Shown: positions 9,831 through 21,517 of the stretch, piece by piece | Numbering within the stretch: position 1 is the stretch's first letter | How the letters are laid out: every line of letters starts with the position of its first letter | Assembly: GCA_036172665.1 (NCBI GenBank) | Contig: CM069872.1 | Span: 58,948,101 to 59,012,100 of the forward strand | Length of the DNA stretch: 64,000 bases | Origin: Prosopocoilus inquinatus | Lineage: Eukaryota; Arthropoda; Insecta; Coleoptera; Lucanidae | Direction of reading: 5' to 3' | The notes under the pieces: model-generated | Seen by the model: the letters and a program-made list of their open reading frames with translations, nothing else | Database searches by the model: none | What the model was told of the DNA's origin: nothing | Position numbers and translations under genes: made by a program

Positions 9831-11439
9831 ATTAAATTTGAAAAAAAGATCGCGGTTTGTTAAAATTCATAATCACTTTTTCTTTTTTTTTTTGGGAGGG
9901 TGAAGTAGATCGTCAGGATTCCTCCCCTCGGGGGGTATGAAAAGTATACATTTTTCATAGATTTTATGCGAAGAAGTGGCGTTTCGTTTTACAGCTTGTC
10001 TTTAATTCCGGTTGATGTGCGGCCGTAGATCGCTCCGGTTCATGAGGAATATAATTTTATTGGAGGAGTTTTAGCTGTTTTTCGAACGGAGAGGGCGAGA
10101 GTGCAAAAACTCGATCGTACGTACATCTTAAATATGTTTTCCCGAAGCATTTTCAATCATGGCAACTTTTACGGGGCCATACGATTTTATGTTCCGCCGG
10201 AGAATTCCGTTTGATGTGCGACGCCGGATTTGATTAAGAAAATTTTCGCAATAAAAGAAATAGAGAGAGAGAGTCTCCCGGGGGTTCATAGGTGGAGTTT
10301 TAACTACCCCGGAGGCGGAGGGGTCGGTTTATCAGGCGAACGCGAAAGTGTGACAGAACAGGGCTTCTTTGATCGGACCGTAAGTAATTTAGCGCTCTGA
10401 AAGGGAAGCTTTACTTTACGGACCACGAGCACGGATTGAAATTATTCCGCTTTTCTAAACGCCACGTTCTGTCCTTTCCAGTTCCAGAATACGTTCGAAA
10501 TTAATTCGCGCCGTGCGTCTTCCTCATCGCAACTTTTAGCTCTCGTAGCCTGATTTCATTATTCGAACTCTTTCGAACGGAATTAAGATGTCATTACATC
10601 ACTCACTTACTTTTTCTTCTACTTCATCTTATTCTCCTTCTTGTTTCATTATCGCGCAATTAAGTCTCATTGTACCGCGAACACTACTACTACTACTATT
10701 ACTCTTCTTTAATGCCCTAGGAGGCCCTTTGTTAAAGTTGGATGCAAAGACTAACGCAGACGCTTTGTTTTTTTTAATTATATCCTGAAATTAAACAGCT
10801 CAGAAACTCTTCCTCCATATTATGAAAATAATTGCATTCACTGCGTGCGTCGTGTGGAGGAGTGCTTTCAAAAGAGATGCAGAAACTTAAAGACAACGCG
10901 AAAAAATAAGTTTGTGTTTTGCTTCGTCGAAAACAAAACTTTTCAATCTTCTCGGAACAAGCGAAATCTCGTATTGCTACCGCAGTTAACTTCATATTAC
11001 GTATTCTGCGGGGATTCTAAGTTTGGTTTTACAAGTTTACGAGTGCACGCAGAATTATAATTGTCTTACTCGTCGTAGGTAGCTTCTTCGATGCGAATCG
11101 TAAGCTTCGGTGATCTGTCGAAAACTATGTTAGGTCCGTTAATAATCAACAATTCGGCTTTAGCAGGCTCAAGCAGACGCGTGATCGAGAGCTGTTCTTT
11201 TAAATCGCAAGCAATTATTCATTTATATATAAAAAAAATAATAATGATTACTGCTCCATTTCTTTGAATGAATTTGTTGGCCAACTTTACAATTCAATCA
11301 ATGAATCTGTTTGAAAGCGTCATTTTCTTTTATCAAATCAATCCGTCAAAGTGTGAGTTGATTTAATCTCCTTTCTGAATCTTCGAAGCTTCGATGTTTA
11401 AAAAAAAAATGTTTCCTTACCCTTACTCCGCGAGTCGCA
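9831..11439. other. Noncoding DNA
   Basis: No gene recognised. Two similar strings, TTCCGGTTGATGTGCGGCC (near 10006) and TTCCGTTTGATGTGCGACGC (near 10206), 200 bp apart suggest a weak duplication. A (CTA)n-like run lies near 10684-10700. The frame at 10588-10788 plus has a Leu-rich stretch created by this run and is not convincing. Confidence 0.5.
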
Positions 11440-13310
11440 TCATGAATTGATCACGGAGTTCGATAAATTTCGATTTATTCTCGATTGGCCTTTGATTAAT
11501 CGACTGATTAAGAAAATTACGAATCGTTGGGTCAAACAATTGCAATAAACTTCTGTTCCGTTCAATACAGTTCCTAATGTAGCTGATTGATCAATCGATG
11601 ATCAATAAATTTTTGATAGAGTTCAATCGATTAGTAACTGTTAATCGCCTATATAACATACTTAACATACATGGCCAAGAACATACATGGCCAAGAAATC
11701 GACGATCTTGATGCAGTCCAATCGATCAATAAATGCTTGACACAGTTCATTCGATGATCAATATTCTTTTGCAGTCGTAATTATCGATTAATTGGCTATA
11801 TAATAATCAAATGCAATCCAATCGATAATAAATATTTTTTTGATATAGTTCAATCGACCAATAAATGTTTGATCCAGTTCATTCGACGATCAATATACTT
11901 TTGCAGTCGTAATTATCAATTAATCGGTTGTATAGTGATCAAGAAACTTTTGATACAGTCCAATCGATAATCAATATTTTTTGATACCAGTTCAGTCGAT
12001 CAATAAACGTTTGACCCAGTTCATTCGATGATCAATATTTTTTTTGCAGTCGTAACAATCGATTAATTGTCTTAACATAATGATCAAGAAACTTTTGATA
12101 CAGTCCAATCGATAATCAATTTTTTTCGATACAGTTCAATCGACGATCAATAAATTTTTGTTGCAGTTCAATTGAAGACAAACATTCTTAAACAGCTGTA
12201 ATCTTCGATTAATTAATTAAAGAAGTTCACCGATTTTTTTTTTAAATAGTGATTAATCGACTATTAATAAATTCTCGATAGAAATGATTAATTAGTCGAT
12301 TGAATGAGAACTTTTAATTTAATCGATGATTAACTTTTTTATAGTCGATTAATCGATGATCAAAAAAATTTCTGGTACGGTCCAATCGATGACGAATTGT
12401 TTTACGCAAACGGTTCAATAATTTTTGAAATAGTTTAACCGATGATCAACACTTTATTGATACAGTCCAATCGAAGATCGATATTTTTAGGCAGCAGCAA
12501 CCATCAGGTAGTCGACTATACGAAAAATTAAATTTTTTATTTGGTCGATGATCAATAAATTTCAATCGAGTATAAAAAATTTAATCCTCCGTACATTTTA
12601 TTAAATAATAGAAATGATTAACGAGTCGACTAAATTAGATCTGTTAATCGATGATAAATAACTTTTTGGATTCAAATGATTAATTAATTAGTCGAGTAAT
12701 AAATAATTTTTAATTTAACATACTCTGATAATCAATGATTAATTTCTTTTTATATGGTCGATTAACCGTCGATCAATAAGTTTTGGCACAGTTCAATCAA
12801 CAACGAATACAGATGATCAATTATTTAATCGACTAAATCACAACTTTTATTGAATCTAGTCTGTTAATCGACGATTATTTTTTTTTGTATGATCGATTAA
12901 GCATACAATGATCAGCAGATACTTGACACAGTTCAATCAATGATCAATGATTTTATATTGTCGCATCCATCGATTAATCCGGCATGTAAGGAAAGTCAAG
13001 TTTTCAAATAGTCGATTATTCGATGATGATTAAATTTATTTCTGATACAAATCACTCGATGTCGATGTCTCAATCTTAATCACCTACCTATTAATCGACG
13101 ATTCAATTTTTTATGTGGCCAATGAATCGATGATCAATAAAGTTTCGGAAGATACGATTAACTAGACAGTACAATAATTGATTACTCGATTATGTTTTCT
13201 ACATAGTCGATTGATCGAGTCAATTTTTGTACGGTCAATTATTCAACAGTGGATTAAATGATATTTTGTAATAACGATTAGTAGATGGTTAATCAAAATC
13301 GTTTTATTAT
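11440..13310. repeat. Degenerate AT-rich array of ATCGAT / TGATCAAT motifs
   Basis: About 1.9 kb in which short motifs such as TCAATCGATGATCAATA, GATTAATCGA, CAGTCGTAA and TTTTGATACAGT recur dozens of times at irregular distances of roughly 30-80 bp. Units are too diverged to give one clean period. The ATCGAT and TGATCA cores are palindromic, so the array looks similar on both strands. It resembles an old minisatellite that has decayed. The motif resembles sites bound by Cut/Onecut- and PBC-type homeodomain proteins and, in part, the CGATA core used by some insect boundary proteins. That is only a sequence resemblance. Confidence 0.85.
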
Positions 13311-13373
13311 TTGTACTTTGTCTCACTTCAAAGAATTCGTTTTCAGAGTTTTGCAAAAACGTTTTTTTAAATT

Positions 13374-13550
13374 TTTTTTGTCGTTGGAACGACCGGCCAG
13401 TCCATCTTTAATTTCAGGCTTGACACCTTAACTTCGTATTTTTTTGTCGTTGATCCAACATGCCCGGCCATCTTCAACTTCAGACCTGACACCTTAACAT
13501 TTTTTTTATCGTTGGTCTGACCTGCCCAGTCGTCTTTAATTACTTTTTTC
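13374..13550 (-). repeat. Tandem repeat, ~64-bp unit, three copies
   Basis: The anchor GTCGTTG(G/A) followed by a (T)GCCC(A/G)GTC/GGCC segment, CATCTTTAATTTCAG and CTTGACACCTTAAC occurs near 13380, 13447 and 13508 (periods 67 and 61). The minus strand stays open through it (13367-13567), giving a repeated KVSxLKLKM peptide, which is a consequence of the repetition. Confidence 0.8.
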
Positions 13551-14060
13551 TTCAATTTTTCATTCATTTTCGTTTTCAGTTTCAGAGTTGCCGACTTTCT
13601 TTTTTTTTTCTTTTAGCCGAGCACAAAGCAACACTTGAGCTTGTACGTGCCTCGGCTGGACGAAAAAGGAAAAAAAAAATATGGCGGCTTAGAGAAGAAA
13701 AGTGAAATTTTGTAAAGGACTGCAAGGAAGACCTTGTTGCGACTCCATCCACTTTAAGACGTAGTCCGATTGTGTTCATAACTCTTACTTCCACGCGGTA
13801 ACCCCATGCATGTAATATTCACGAAAGAGATAACCCTGCATCATGTCTCATAATATAAAACAATTTCCCAACCCTTGCATCCGTATCCCAAAGGTACCGT
13901 CGCGGATAACTAGATAATATCTATCTGGTTCGTGGCTGGCGTTAATAAATGATGCCCTCCCCCCCTCACCCCCGCAGAAGGTACCAAGCTAAACACTAAT
14001 AATACCAGATCGTTTGTCAATTTGCCTGCCTTCGAAATGAAGAGGTGCCTCTTCCTCCTT
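13551..14060. other. Noncoding DNA
   Basis: Contains T-rich and A-rich runs (13600-13613, 13665-13678). Nothing recognised. Confidence 0.55.
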
Positions 14061-14143
14061 GATGACGATGAGGATGAGGAGAGTGAGGATGAGGATGAGG
14101 AGAGTGAGGATGAGGATGAGGTTAAGAATGAGGATGAGGATGA
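14061..14143 (+). repeat. (GAGGAT)n / (GATGAG)n low-complexity repeat
   Basis: GATGACGATGAGGATGAGGA with GAGAGTGAGG interruptions, twice in tandem. It would encode an Asp/Glu-rich tract if translated, but no supporting frame is seen. Confidence 0.92.
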
Positions 14144-14574
14144 CTCGCGCGCATAGAATATCCGACGCCTGCCTACCTAAATTTAACTAATTTGTAAATC
14201 CGAAGAGATGGTGGAAAAAAAAAGGATATACGTAGCATGCGTATTTTCGGAATTCCTTCTGACATTAGCGTCGTTTGGATCGGCGCAAGAAGGACGAGCG
14301 AGCGTCTTGTTGACTGACGCACTACTATTTGTTCCCCCCCATCTAATGCAGTCTGATTAATTTTCTCCGGAGGAAGGGGGATTCTCTGGTGCAGAAACTC
14401 TAACATCCCTATTTATTGCCGGAATTTTCATGAGCTCATCGCGCCGAAGCCTTTTACTTCATTCCGAAATAATCCGCATTTTATTTATTTAGTTACCTAC
14501 GTGTGCTTCTTAGCTCGCAGGTCAAAGTGCCTTCTTGGGTCGATGGAACCTGCGCAAAATTAACGTTTGAATAC

Positions 14575-14614
14575 TAGAGGGAATTCCATGCGGACAAACA
14601 AAACCAAGTCGTTT
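14575..14614 (+). repeat. ~40-bp dispersed repeat, copy 1
   Basis: AGAGGGAATTCCATGC(G)GACAAA ... CCAAGTCGTTT occurs here and again at 43028-43068, 28 kb away, with about four mismatches. The surroundings do not match, so this is the surviving piece of a dispersed element. Confidence 0.75.
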
Positions 14615-14939
14615 CGACTTACTGCTTGAGAACGCCACGCAAGCACATCATATTATTTTAAAATAAAATGAATATATTAGGGGCTTCATTCAGTCGAAAA
14701 AAGAAAAGATAAAAATCTTACATATATACACAGAATGCCTATAAACAAATAGTTACCCTTAATACTCCCTTATCAAATCGTGCTGTTAGAGAAACAACGT
14801 TTTCGAAACGCGGTCTTCGACCAGCTCTTATTTCTAGAATAACATCTGCTGTATGAGGACTTGATTCTACGGTCTTCAATATTTTCTTGCCTTTCCTTTG
14901 ATTTATTTTAAATTTTTTAACTATCAGATTATCTTTCAT
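14615..14939. other. Noncoding DNA
   Basis: AT-rich, nothing recognised. Confidence 0.55.
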
Positions 14940-15800
14940 TCATTATCAATTGATCGCCTTTCGTTTTTTGTTTTTCCCTTAATTTATTCGATTTGAGTTT
15001 TTTTTTTTCATTTTAATTTCTTCCATCGATCGCCATTTTTGTTTTTGTTTTTCTTTTAATTTCTCATTCGATTTGAGTTTGTGTTACGTGTTAATCCCTT
15101 CGACAGATCGCCGGTTTTATTTTCTTCTCTTTCACGCGATTTGATTTTGTTTATCAACAATTAATCGTCTTTTGTTTTTGTGTTTTTCTTTAATTTACTT
15201 GATTTTTATCGGTTAAAAATCAATCGTCTTTTGTTTTTGAGTGGTTTTTCTTTAATTTACTCGATTTGAATTCATTCTGCGTTTTAATTCCTTCGATCGA
15301 CGGCCGTTTTTATTTTCTCTTTCATGCGATTTGATTTCATTTATCGATTGTTAATCGATCGTCTTTTGTTTTTGTTTTGTTCGTTTCATTTGAGCTTATT
15401 TTACAATCTAATCCCTCGTTTTCTCTCTTACGCGATTTGATTTAATTTTTTAATTATTATTTTTTTTTTTTTACATTTAACGATTGATTTTCTTTTATAC
15501 GGTTTTTTGATTTTCGTCAACCAACTTTTGCTCTTTGTTTTATCTTTCGTTTAACTTGATATTTGATACTATTTTTTTATTTTTTTTTTCATTCACTCAG
15601 TTCGAGCTTATTTCATTTTAATCTTAGATATTTACAGATTAAATTTTTGGTTATCGATATTTGTATAGGTTTTGATTTATTCTTAGTTTCAAACATTTTT
15701 ATTTCCATCCTATCTTCATCCACGATCGTCTTTTGTTTTTGTTTTGTTAGACTTGACGATATTTTATTTTTATTTTGAATATCAATTAATCGTCTTTTTT
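14940..15800. repeat. T-rich degenerate array, family shared with 59.5-61.6 kb
   Basis: Recurring blocks of TTAATCGTCTTTTGTTTTTG, CTTTAATTTACTCGATTTGA and GATCG at about 60-130 bp. The same motif set makes up 59520-61560. Strong strand asymmetry (T on plus, A on minus). Small open frames such as 15563-15778 are Phe/Leu-rich artefacts of T-runs. Confidence 0.8.
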
Positions 15801-15873
15801 TTTTCTTTTTTTTTTAAATACATCTTTATTTTATAGTTACTTATTCTTTCTAAGTTTGGAAAGTATCCCGAAA

Positions 15874-16255
15874 CACTTTGAATTCTATGAAACATTTCCC
15901 AAAGCAAGAAATCATTCAACGAAAACCAAATGATCTGGGTTTTCTGCGTTGAATTATTCTCCACCGCCGAGTTTTGGCAACAACTCGACGGATTTTCACG
16001 TTTTTTTTTACTCAAGAAAAATACCACTCAAAAAAAGAAATAAATCGTCTTGTCACTTTGAATTGTATGGAAAATTTCCCAAAGCAAAAAATTATTTAAC
16101 GAGAACCAAATAATTTGGTTCTTCTGCACTGAATTATTCTCGACCCAGGGTAACTAACCACCACCGAGTTTTGGCAACAACTCGACGGATTTTCACGGTG
16201 TTTTTACTCAAGTCAAAAGACCACTCAAAAAAATAAAATAAAAATAAATCGTCTT
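15874..16255 (+). repeat. 180-bp tandem duplication
   Basis: Copy 1 is 15874-16053 and copy 2 is 16054-16255. Both start CACTTTGAATT and contain ATTTCCCAAAGCAA, CCGAGTTTTGGCAACAACTC, GACGGATTTTCACG and ACCACTCAAAAAAA, and end AAATAAATCGTCTTGTC. Copy 2 has a ~15-bp insertion (GACCCAGGGTAACTAACC region). The end joins the TCGTCTT motif of the adjacent T-rich array, suggesting it grew from that array. Confidence 0.9.
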
Positions 16256-17697
16256 GTCTTTTTGACCTTGAAATCTTCTGACAGAATAGAAAAAAATCGT
16301 TCGATTTAAAAGATTGTTTCTGGGAAGTTCGACGATTTTCCAGCTTGATCCTCGTCGTTAATAAACTCGAAATATTATGACGGAACGCCGAATTAATATC
16401 GGTTAATAACTGTCTGCGCGTCAGCATCGATCATTATTCAGGAGGAGATACGAATAATGAGATTCAGAAACTTTCGTGTCGTCCCACGCCTTAACATTTG
16501 TGTTAACGAAGGTACACTTGTAACGCTCCATTGTTGGATTATTTCAAGTCTGACGAAATATTTCAGGACAATGCCTTAACTGTTCCATTATAATTCAGCA
16601 ATTACGCTCTCCATAATTTATGCTAATGCCCCCGTCGAATCTCATGGAGCGAAGAAGCAGTTTACACCAAGCGATCGAAAATTAATTCATTTTCGAAATC
16701 TCTAACGCACGTGTGCGTTGCTGTTCGTTATTTGATCGTGTGGCGCGACATCGCGCGGCTAATTTTTGACTCCACCAACCAGAAAGCAATTTTATTTCTT
16801 TAAACAAGAAGTTAACTCACCGGTCAATACACCAAACATTCTTTTTAAATAACTTCGTCAATTAAACTTTGCTTTGAATTATTATTATATCGGAAGAGAG
16901 TCGCAGCTGTCGATGGTATTGGTTTCTTCGGGGAGAAATTACGGTTTCGATTTAAAGTCCTTTATTAAAGAGATAATTTAAGATTTCGACAGGTTATTGC
17001 GCTTGGTTAGTTGTTGCTAAGTCGGAACTTTTTTACTTTTCCACTTTTCCTTTCAATTTACTAATTGCGAAAATGATTTACGACCGCGCCCCCCCGGAGA
17101 GACCACAAGACCGGTGCGCTTTTACATTCCGGACACGTCGCCGAATCGTTATTGGTTCTATTTAGACGGCGGCGGGGGGGTTACGACCTTACCAGCTTCA
17201 GATTTCTGCACTTTTTACTTCTGGCTCCAGTGCATCCTCCCCCTTCGACACGCTTTATGCATTGCCAAAGCCTTTTCTTCCTTTTTTTTTTCTTTGGTGC
17301 GCTTTGAGGTATCGACACGTGGAATTGCGAATTTTAAACAGGACGGCGGCGCGGGCGGGAGGGTTGTTGGCCGCCGCCGCCGTCGCCGCCGCCGCACGTG
17401 GTCAAGAAGAAAATCCGCTTTCAATTAAATCGCTGCACGTGGGACTCACCGGGCCGCCCTCAGTATGCAGTTTACGAACTTGAATAAATTAAAGGGCCTC
17501 TTGTTACGAAGCAATAACTTTTTTGTTGCGAAACGTTAATCACGTGTTAGCAAAAAAAGTCCGGCAACTCTCAGAGTTCCACATTTACATTCCCGTCATT
17601 CTGATTCTGATTTACGATCGATTATAAAAAAATATTCATTCGGCGGTCTCCCGTTAAACACTTCTTCTATTTTTAGTTCATTTTTCTGCGTGCTAAG
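16256..17697. other. Noncoding DNA with a CCG-rich strip
   Basis: A (CCG)n strip lies at 17371-17395 and a C-run near 17090. A string at 16805-16830 (AACAAGAAGTTAACTCACC) belongs with the similar strings at 17700 and 20067. Open frames crossing the CCG strip on both strands (17114-17428 plus, 17215-17424 minus) encode Arg- or Pro-runs and are not genes. Confidence 0.55.
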
Positions 17698-17815
17698 CAG
17701 AGAAGAAGTTAACTCACCAATCAAAACGATCGGCGAAAGTTACGCCAAAACGCACGAGATCAAATCAAATTCGATGGCAATTTATAGATTCAATTTGACT
17801 GATTGGTTGGTTATT
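17698..17815 (+). repeat. Diverged dispersed repeat carrying AGTTAACTCACCAATC
   Basis: AGAAGAAGTTAACTCACCAATC followed by ACGATCG and a downstream TGATTGGTTGG is recognisably related to 20067-20190 (AAGAAGAGCAGTTAACTAAC, TTACCAATCGATCC, TTAGTTGGTTGG), and its head to 16805-16830. About 110 bp, heavily diverged. Both copies happen to be open on the plus strand (17690-17899 and 20016-20258). That might mean an old coding repeat or chance. Confidence 0.45.
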
Positions 17816-17906
17816 TATAAACATGTTCCCCCCGCATCGATCACCACACGAAACGATAGGCAACCATACTTGACTTGGAATATGGAGTGCCCTCTATAGT
17901 ATAAGA

Positions 17907-17920
17907 AGTGGTTCCCAACC
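17907..17920 (+). mobile_element. hAT-like terminus fragment (AGTGGTTCCCAACC)
   Basis: hAT-superfamily elements commonly end CAGxGGTTCCCAAAC. This 14-mer matches all but the first base. No partner terminus or 8-bp target duplication was found, so it may be chance or a remnant. Confidence 0.25.
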
Positions 17921-18648
17921 CTCCTAGATTATCTACCCGCTATCCTTAATAATTTAAAAAGGAAGAGAATTTCCATCAATTAATCCAATCGCCCGCCGCC
18001 GCTGTCTGAATGCCCTAATCCCTACTATAATTGAGCAGACAAGTTTCCTCTCCAAATAAAATTAAGAGAAAGAAAAAAACCTCTGCCCCCCCCCCAGATA
18101 ATTGAAAAATTCCTGAATATCTATAATTATGCAGGTCGTTCTTTATTCTAACAAAGCCCGACGTCGGCCCTGAATGGAATCGGGCGTCTGCGACGCGACG
18201 CCTGAAACTGCGAAATGAAACGAACCTAATAAATTTAGTTAGCAGCGGTGCGGCGAAGGTACCCACCTCTCGCCCCCGGTGAGGAAAACGCCTTTTTTTT
18301 TGTTCGTCCTACCTTTGATTTCTTCCTCTGGGCCAAGGAACTTTCATGAATCCTAATAAAGGCGCGGCCGCCCGCCGCCGCCGCCGCCGCCGTCGGATTC
18401 ATCTAACGCGCTAACGTACGCGATGACATTTGAAGTTCTCAGTTTCAAATAAGATTATTATATTTTCGTTTTTGAGATTCTTCCAACCTCCCCCCCCCCC
18501 TCTAGCGCACACGTGTTTTAAACGCTGTCGAAATCAGAGAATTCTTCGATTTTTACTTCATTTGAATGCGACTGAGAGGAAGGTGTAATTAATTATTTGT
18601 TTTGTTCACTTGCACGCTTTCAAATTAATTCTGGAATTCTTAATTCCC
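17921..18648. other. Noncoding DNA with CCG and C runs
   Basis: (CCG)n at about 18370-18394 and poly(C) runs near 18088-18096 and 18491-18500. Nothing else recognised. Confidence 0.6.
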
Positions 18649-18810
18649 GTTAGATTTTTAGGATTTAGGAACGTCGGAAATAATGTAGAACAGTTGAAAA
18701 TAATGCGTACGCAATCGCACCCCGCTCACGAAAGCACAAAGTCGGTAAAGACTTCGCACGGATTAAGAAATGAAGTTGAAGTGTTTTTGTAACGACGCAG
18801 CATTATGGCA
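18649..18810 (+). repeat. ~160-bp dispersed repeat, copy 1
   Basis: Starts GTTAGATTTTTAGG, contains CGGAAATAAT(G/T)TAGAACA and AAAGACTTCGCACGGATTA, and ends ACG(A)CGCAGCA. The same order of blocks occurs at 51453-51640, 33 kb away in the same orientation, where ~25 bp more separates the first blocks. Identity in the blocks is ~85-95%. No known family recognised. Confidence 0.85.
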
Positions 18811-18832
18811 TAGTCATTATTTTTATTTAAAA

Positions 18833-19118
18833 ACTGCAAAGGAACCTTGCCGCCGCCTGGAACCAATCAAGATATCCTAACAACCCTCAGTTGCATCCCT
18901 GAAGTACCAAAAACCACAACGACGCCCTCAATATGTCCACCTGCAACTCACTTTCGACCCTAAAACGCTGCACCCTACCTGCTACGAGGACAAAAATCCG
19001 AATGAATGCATCAGAATTAGTTTTGTATTAGATTGTTCTACCTACGCCCCTAAACCCCCCGACGTCGTTACATCCAAGTCTACGGAATAAATCTGCCGCA
19101 AGCTTTTGTAAAAAAAAA
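18833..19118 (+). pseudogene. Retrocopy-like segment with AATAAA and oligo(A) end
   Basis: A C/A-rich plus-strand segment unlike its AT-rich flanks, ending with AATAAA at 19086-19091 and, 18 bases on, nine As at 19110-19118. That is the layout of a reverse-transcribed, polyadenylated RNA. One frame is open for about 66 codons, ending at TAA overlapping the AATAAA: it reads ...LQLTFDPKTLHPTCYEDKNP and ...FVLDCSTYAPKPPDVV. I do not recognise the protein. The 5' end is uncertain and no clean target duplication was found. It could also be the tail of a non-LTR element or a real terminal exon. Confidence 0.35.
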
Positions 19119-20066
19119 CAGCCACTTTTATTATTTATTATTATAAATCTAGGAGGTTTTATTATTTTATTAAAGGCCTAGGAGTAAACAAGTTTCTGGC
19201 CTTGAATTGAATGAATTGAAAATTGTGATTCTTTCAGCAATACTTCCCCAAGAGCGTGCATTTAAATACGAATGCGTTCGGTAACTATCGTATTATCGAA
19301 GATGAATTTAAAAAATTTACGCCACGAGCATCTCTTTACATCGTCATTAAGGCGCGCGAGAATCGCATAATGAAGTCGTTACGGGCCAGTCCGAGAAAGA
19401 ATCATCCGGGGAGGAGGGGGGGGGGACCCCGCCCGGCGACTTTTTCTCTTACACTCTTCCCTGGAACTTAATAATTCATCCGAAAGAAGTTTCGAATTAC
19501 ACGCTTTGATGTAACCTTCGCGGCTTAATTCGGACTCGTGGGCCATGCGGCTTATTTACACAGGCGGTGAACGGTCAGTGCCCGAATTAGGACCGCAGAA
19601 GGCGAACCTCTGCCCCGCCGCCGCCGCTCGTCCTGTCCTGTCCTGTCCCGTCCTGACCTGTCAGCGCGGGCAATTAATGCCTAGTCGTATAAATTTCTGT
19701 CAAGGACAACGGCGGTCCCGAATCGGAGAAAAAGCGAATCTGGTGTGAGCACGCATCGCCGGATTCCGTCCGGGGTCCGGGGACCCTGTTAAATCACTCG
19801 CGCTACTTACAAAGACCGAGGCGGAATAACATAACACATACCTTTTTTTTTCTTCTTCTTCTTCTAATTCTTGTAAGTGTACCAAATTAAGTTGCTTCAT
19901 ACTTTTGGATTCACAGAAAATTTTTAAGACGCGTGTATTTAGGTTTAATTAACAAAATTGTTTAGTTAGCATTTCAAAACCACGGTCATTGGCTCAGGCT
20001 TAATCGCCGCGGATATTGTGTGGCATGAATTGCCAAGGGATTAAAAATTCTAAAAGTCCAAGTTTC
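19119..20066. other. Noncoding DNA with G-rich and CCTGT runs
   Basis: A G-tract near 19408-19425 (GGGGAGGAGGGGG...) and a (CCTGT)n run at about 19630-19661. A TTC run lies near 19852-19865. Frames at 19256-19471 and 19545-19748 cross these runs and are not convincing. Confidence 0.6.
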
Positions 20067-20190
20067 AAACAAGAAGAGCAGTTAACTAACTTACCAATCG
20101 ATCCAATCGATGCGATGAAAATCACACGAATCCGCAGTGAGGTGATGCAGCGGAAGATCCGCCAAGACATTAGTTGGTTGGCAACTTACT
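20067..20190 (+). repeat. Diverged dispersed repeat, related to 17698-17815
   Basis: See 17698-17815. The plus strand is open over 20016-20258 (ATG near 20025), reading QEEQLTNLPIDPIDAMKITR, a plausible-looking peptide with no recognised domain. Confidence 0.4.
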
Positions 20191-21517
20191 TACAAAGAAT
20201 ATTCAATGATATTAATTTTTGTAGCACGTTCGAATTTTCTGGGCTATCAAAAAAATAAAAACTAAAAGGTAACCTTATCGAAAACACCAAACAGAGCGCG
20301 TGTAAACACGCAACGTTCTCGTCGTTCTCGGGATGCAAAACGCGAACGCGTTTCTTTCGCTTCATTACGTATGCCATATTTCATTTAGGCAATCAGTTTC
20401 TATTGTTATCAGACACATCTGCAAAACAATTAATCATTTTCATAACGACAAAACAAATAATAAATAATTACAAACAACAAAGTTATTAAATGATAACGCA
20501 TTAACGTTGGAGATAGCATCTCTCCCGTGAGCCCCGGGCGCACACAATGAAATATTTCCATGGGCGAGAGCAGCAACCCCCCCGGCCATCGAATGGTAAT
20601 ATTTTTTTATATTGGTGGTGGTGGTGCGTGCAGACTTACAGGCAGACAGGGTCGCAATTACACCAATGTGCACGAGTACGTAAGTATAACTCAGTATTTT
20701 TCCGATAGTCACGCAGTGGTATTAGGCGTAATTACTTTTATTTGTTTTCGATTTCGTGTAAGATACAACTTGCGTCGTCGGGAACAATTTGTCTACGCAC
20801 GTGAAACTGATTTATAATAAACAATACACAGAGCGAGAGGATCTCCTGAAAAAGAGGGGAAAGAAAAAAAAATGAAAAGTGGAAAAAGCAGGGCCCTTAT
20901 CGATGGTAACAAGCTCTGAATTATTTATAAAGCGAACTTATCTCGCATGTCACTCATTATAACTCTGCGGCTACTATTAGGAATGCATGTTATAATTACT
21001 ACAGCAGGATTCCTGCTTTACAATTTTATTTTTCAGGCGCGGAATCTATTATTTAAATTTAATTACACGTCGATGCCTGATGCCCACCTATTTCAAAGTA
21101 AACAAGATTTTTCTTTTTAATTAAATCCACGGATTTCTTTTTTTGCATTTTAATCTAATAATCCTCGACAATTAGGTTGTTGTAAATATTGTACATTAAT
21201 CAAATCTTAAACAATGATAAGCGTTCCTGGTGAATTATCGTTTGGTAAAAAATTTGCCTCTGTCATTTTTTCTTAATTAATAATATCCACTCTCTCTCAC
21301 ACGTAAAATACGACTAAATTATGAATGCAATTTCTAAAACGTTCCGAGATTAATATGTCACTCCGTCTTAATTAATTGTACTCGTGCACCATGCGTGAGC
21401 TTAATGAAGGAAACAGCGGAGTCTACTAAATGAATAAATACGAAACTGTAAACTGCCTGAATTGTCAACGTGATGCCCACATAACCTCGATTTCTTTTTG
21501 CGTGCAGATGATTTAAA
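20191..21517. other. Noncoding DNA
   Basis: A short (GGT)n near 20612-20626. Nothing recognised. Confidence 0.6.
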
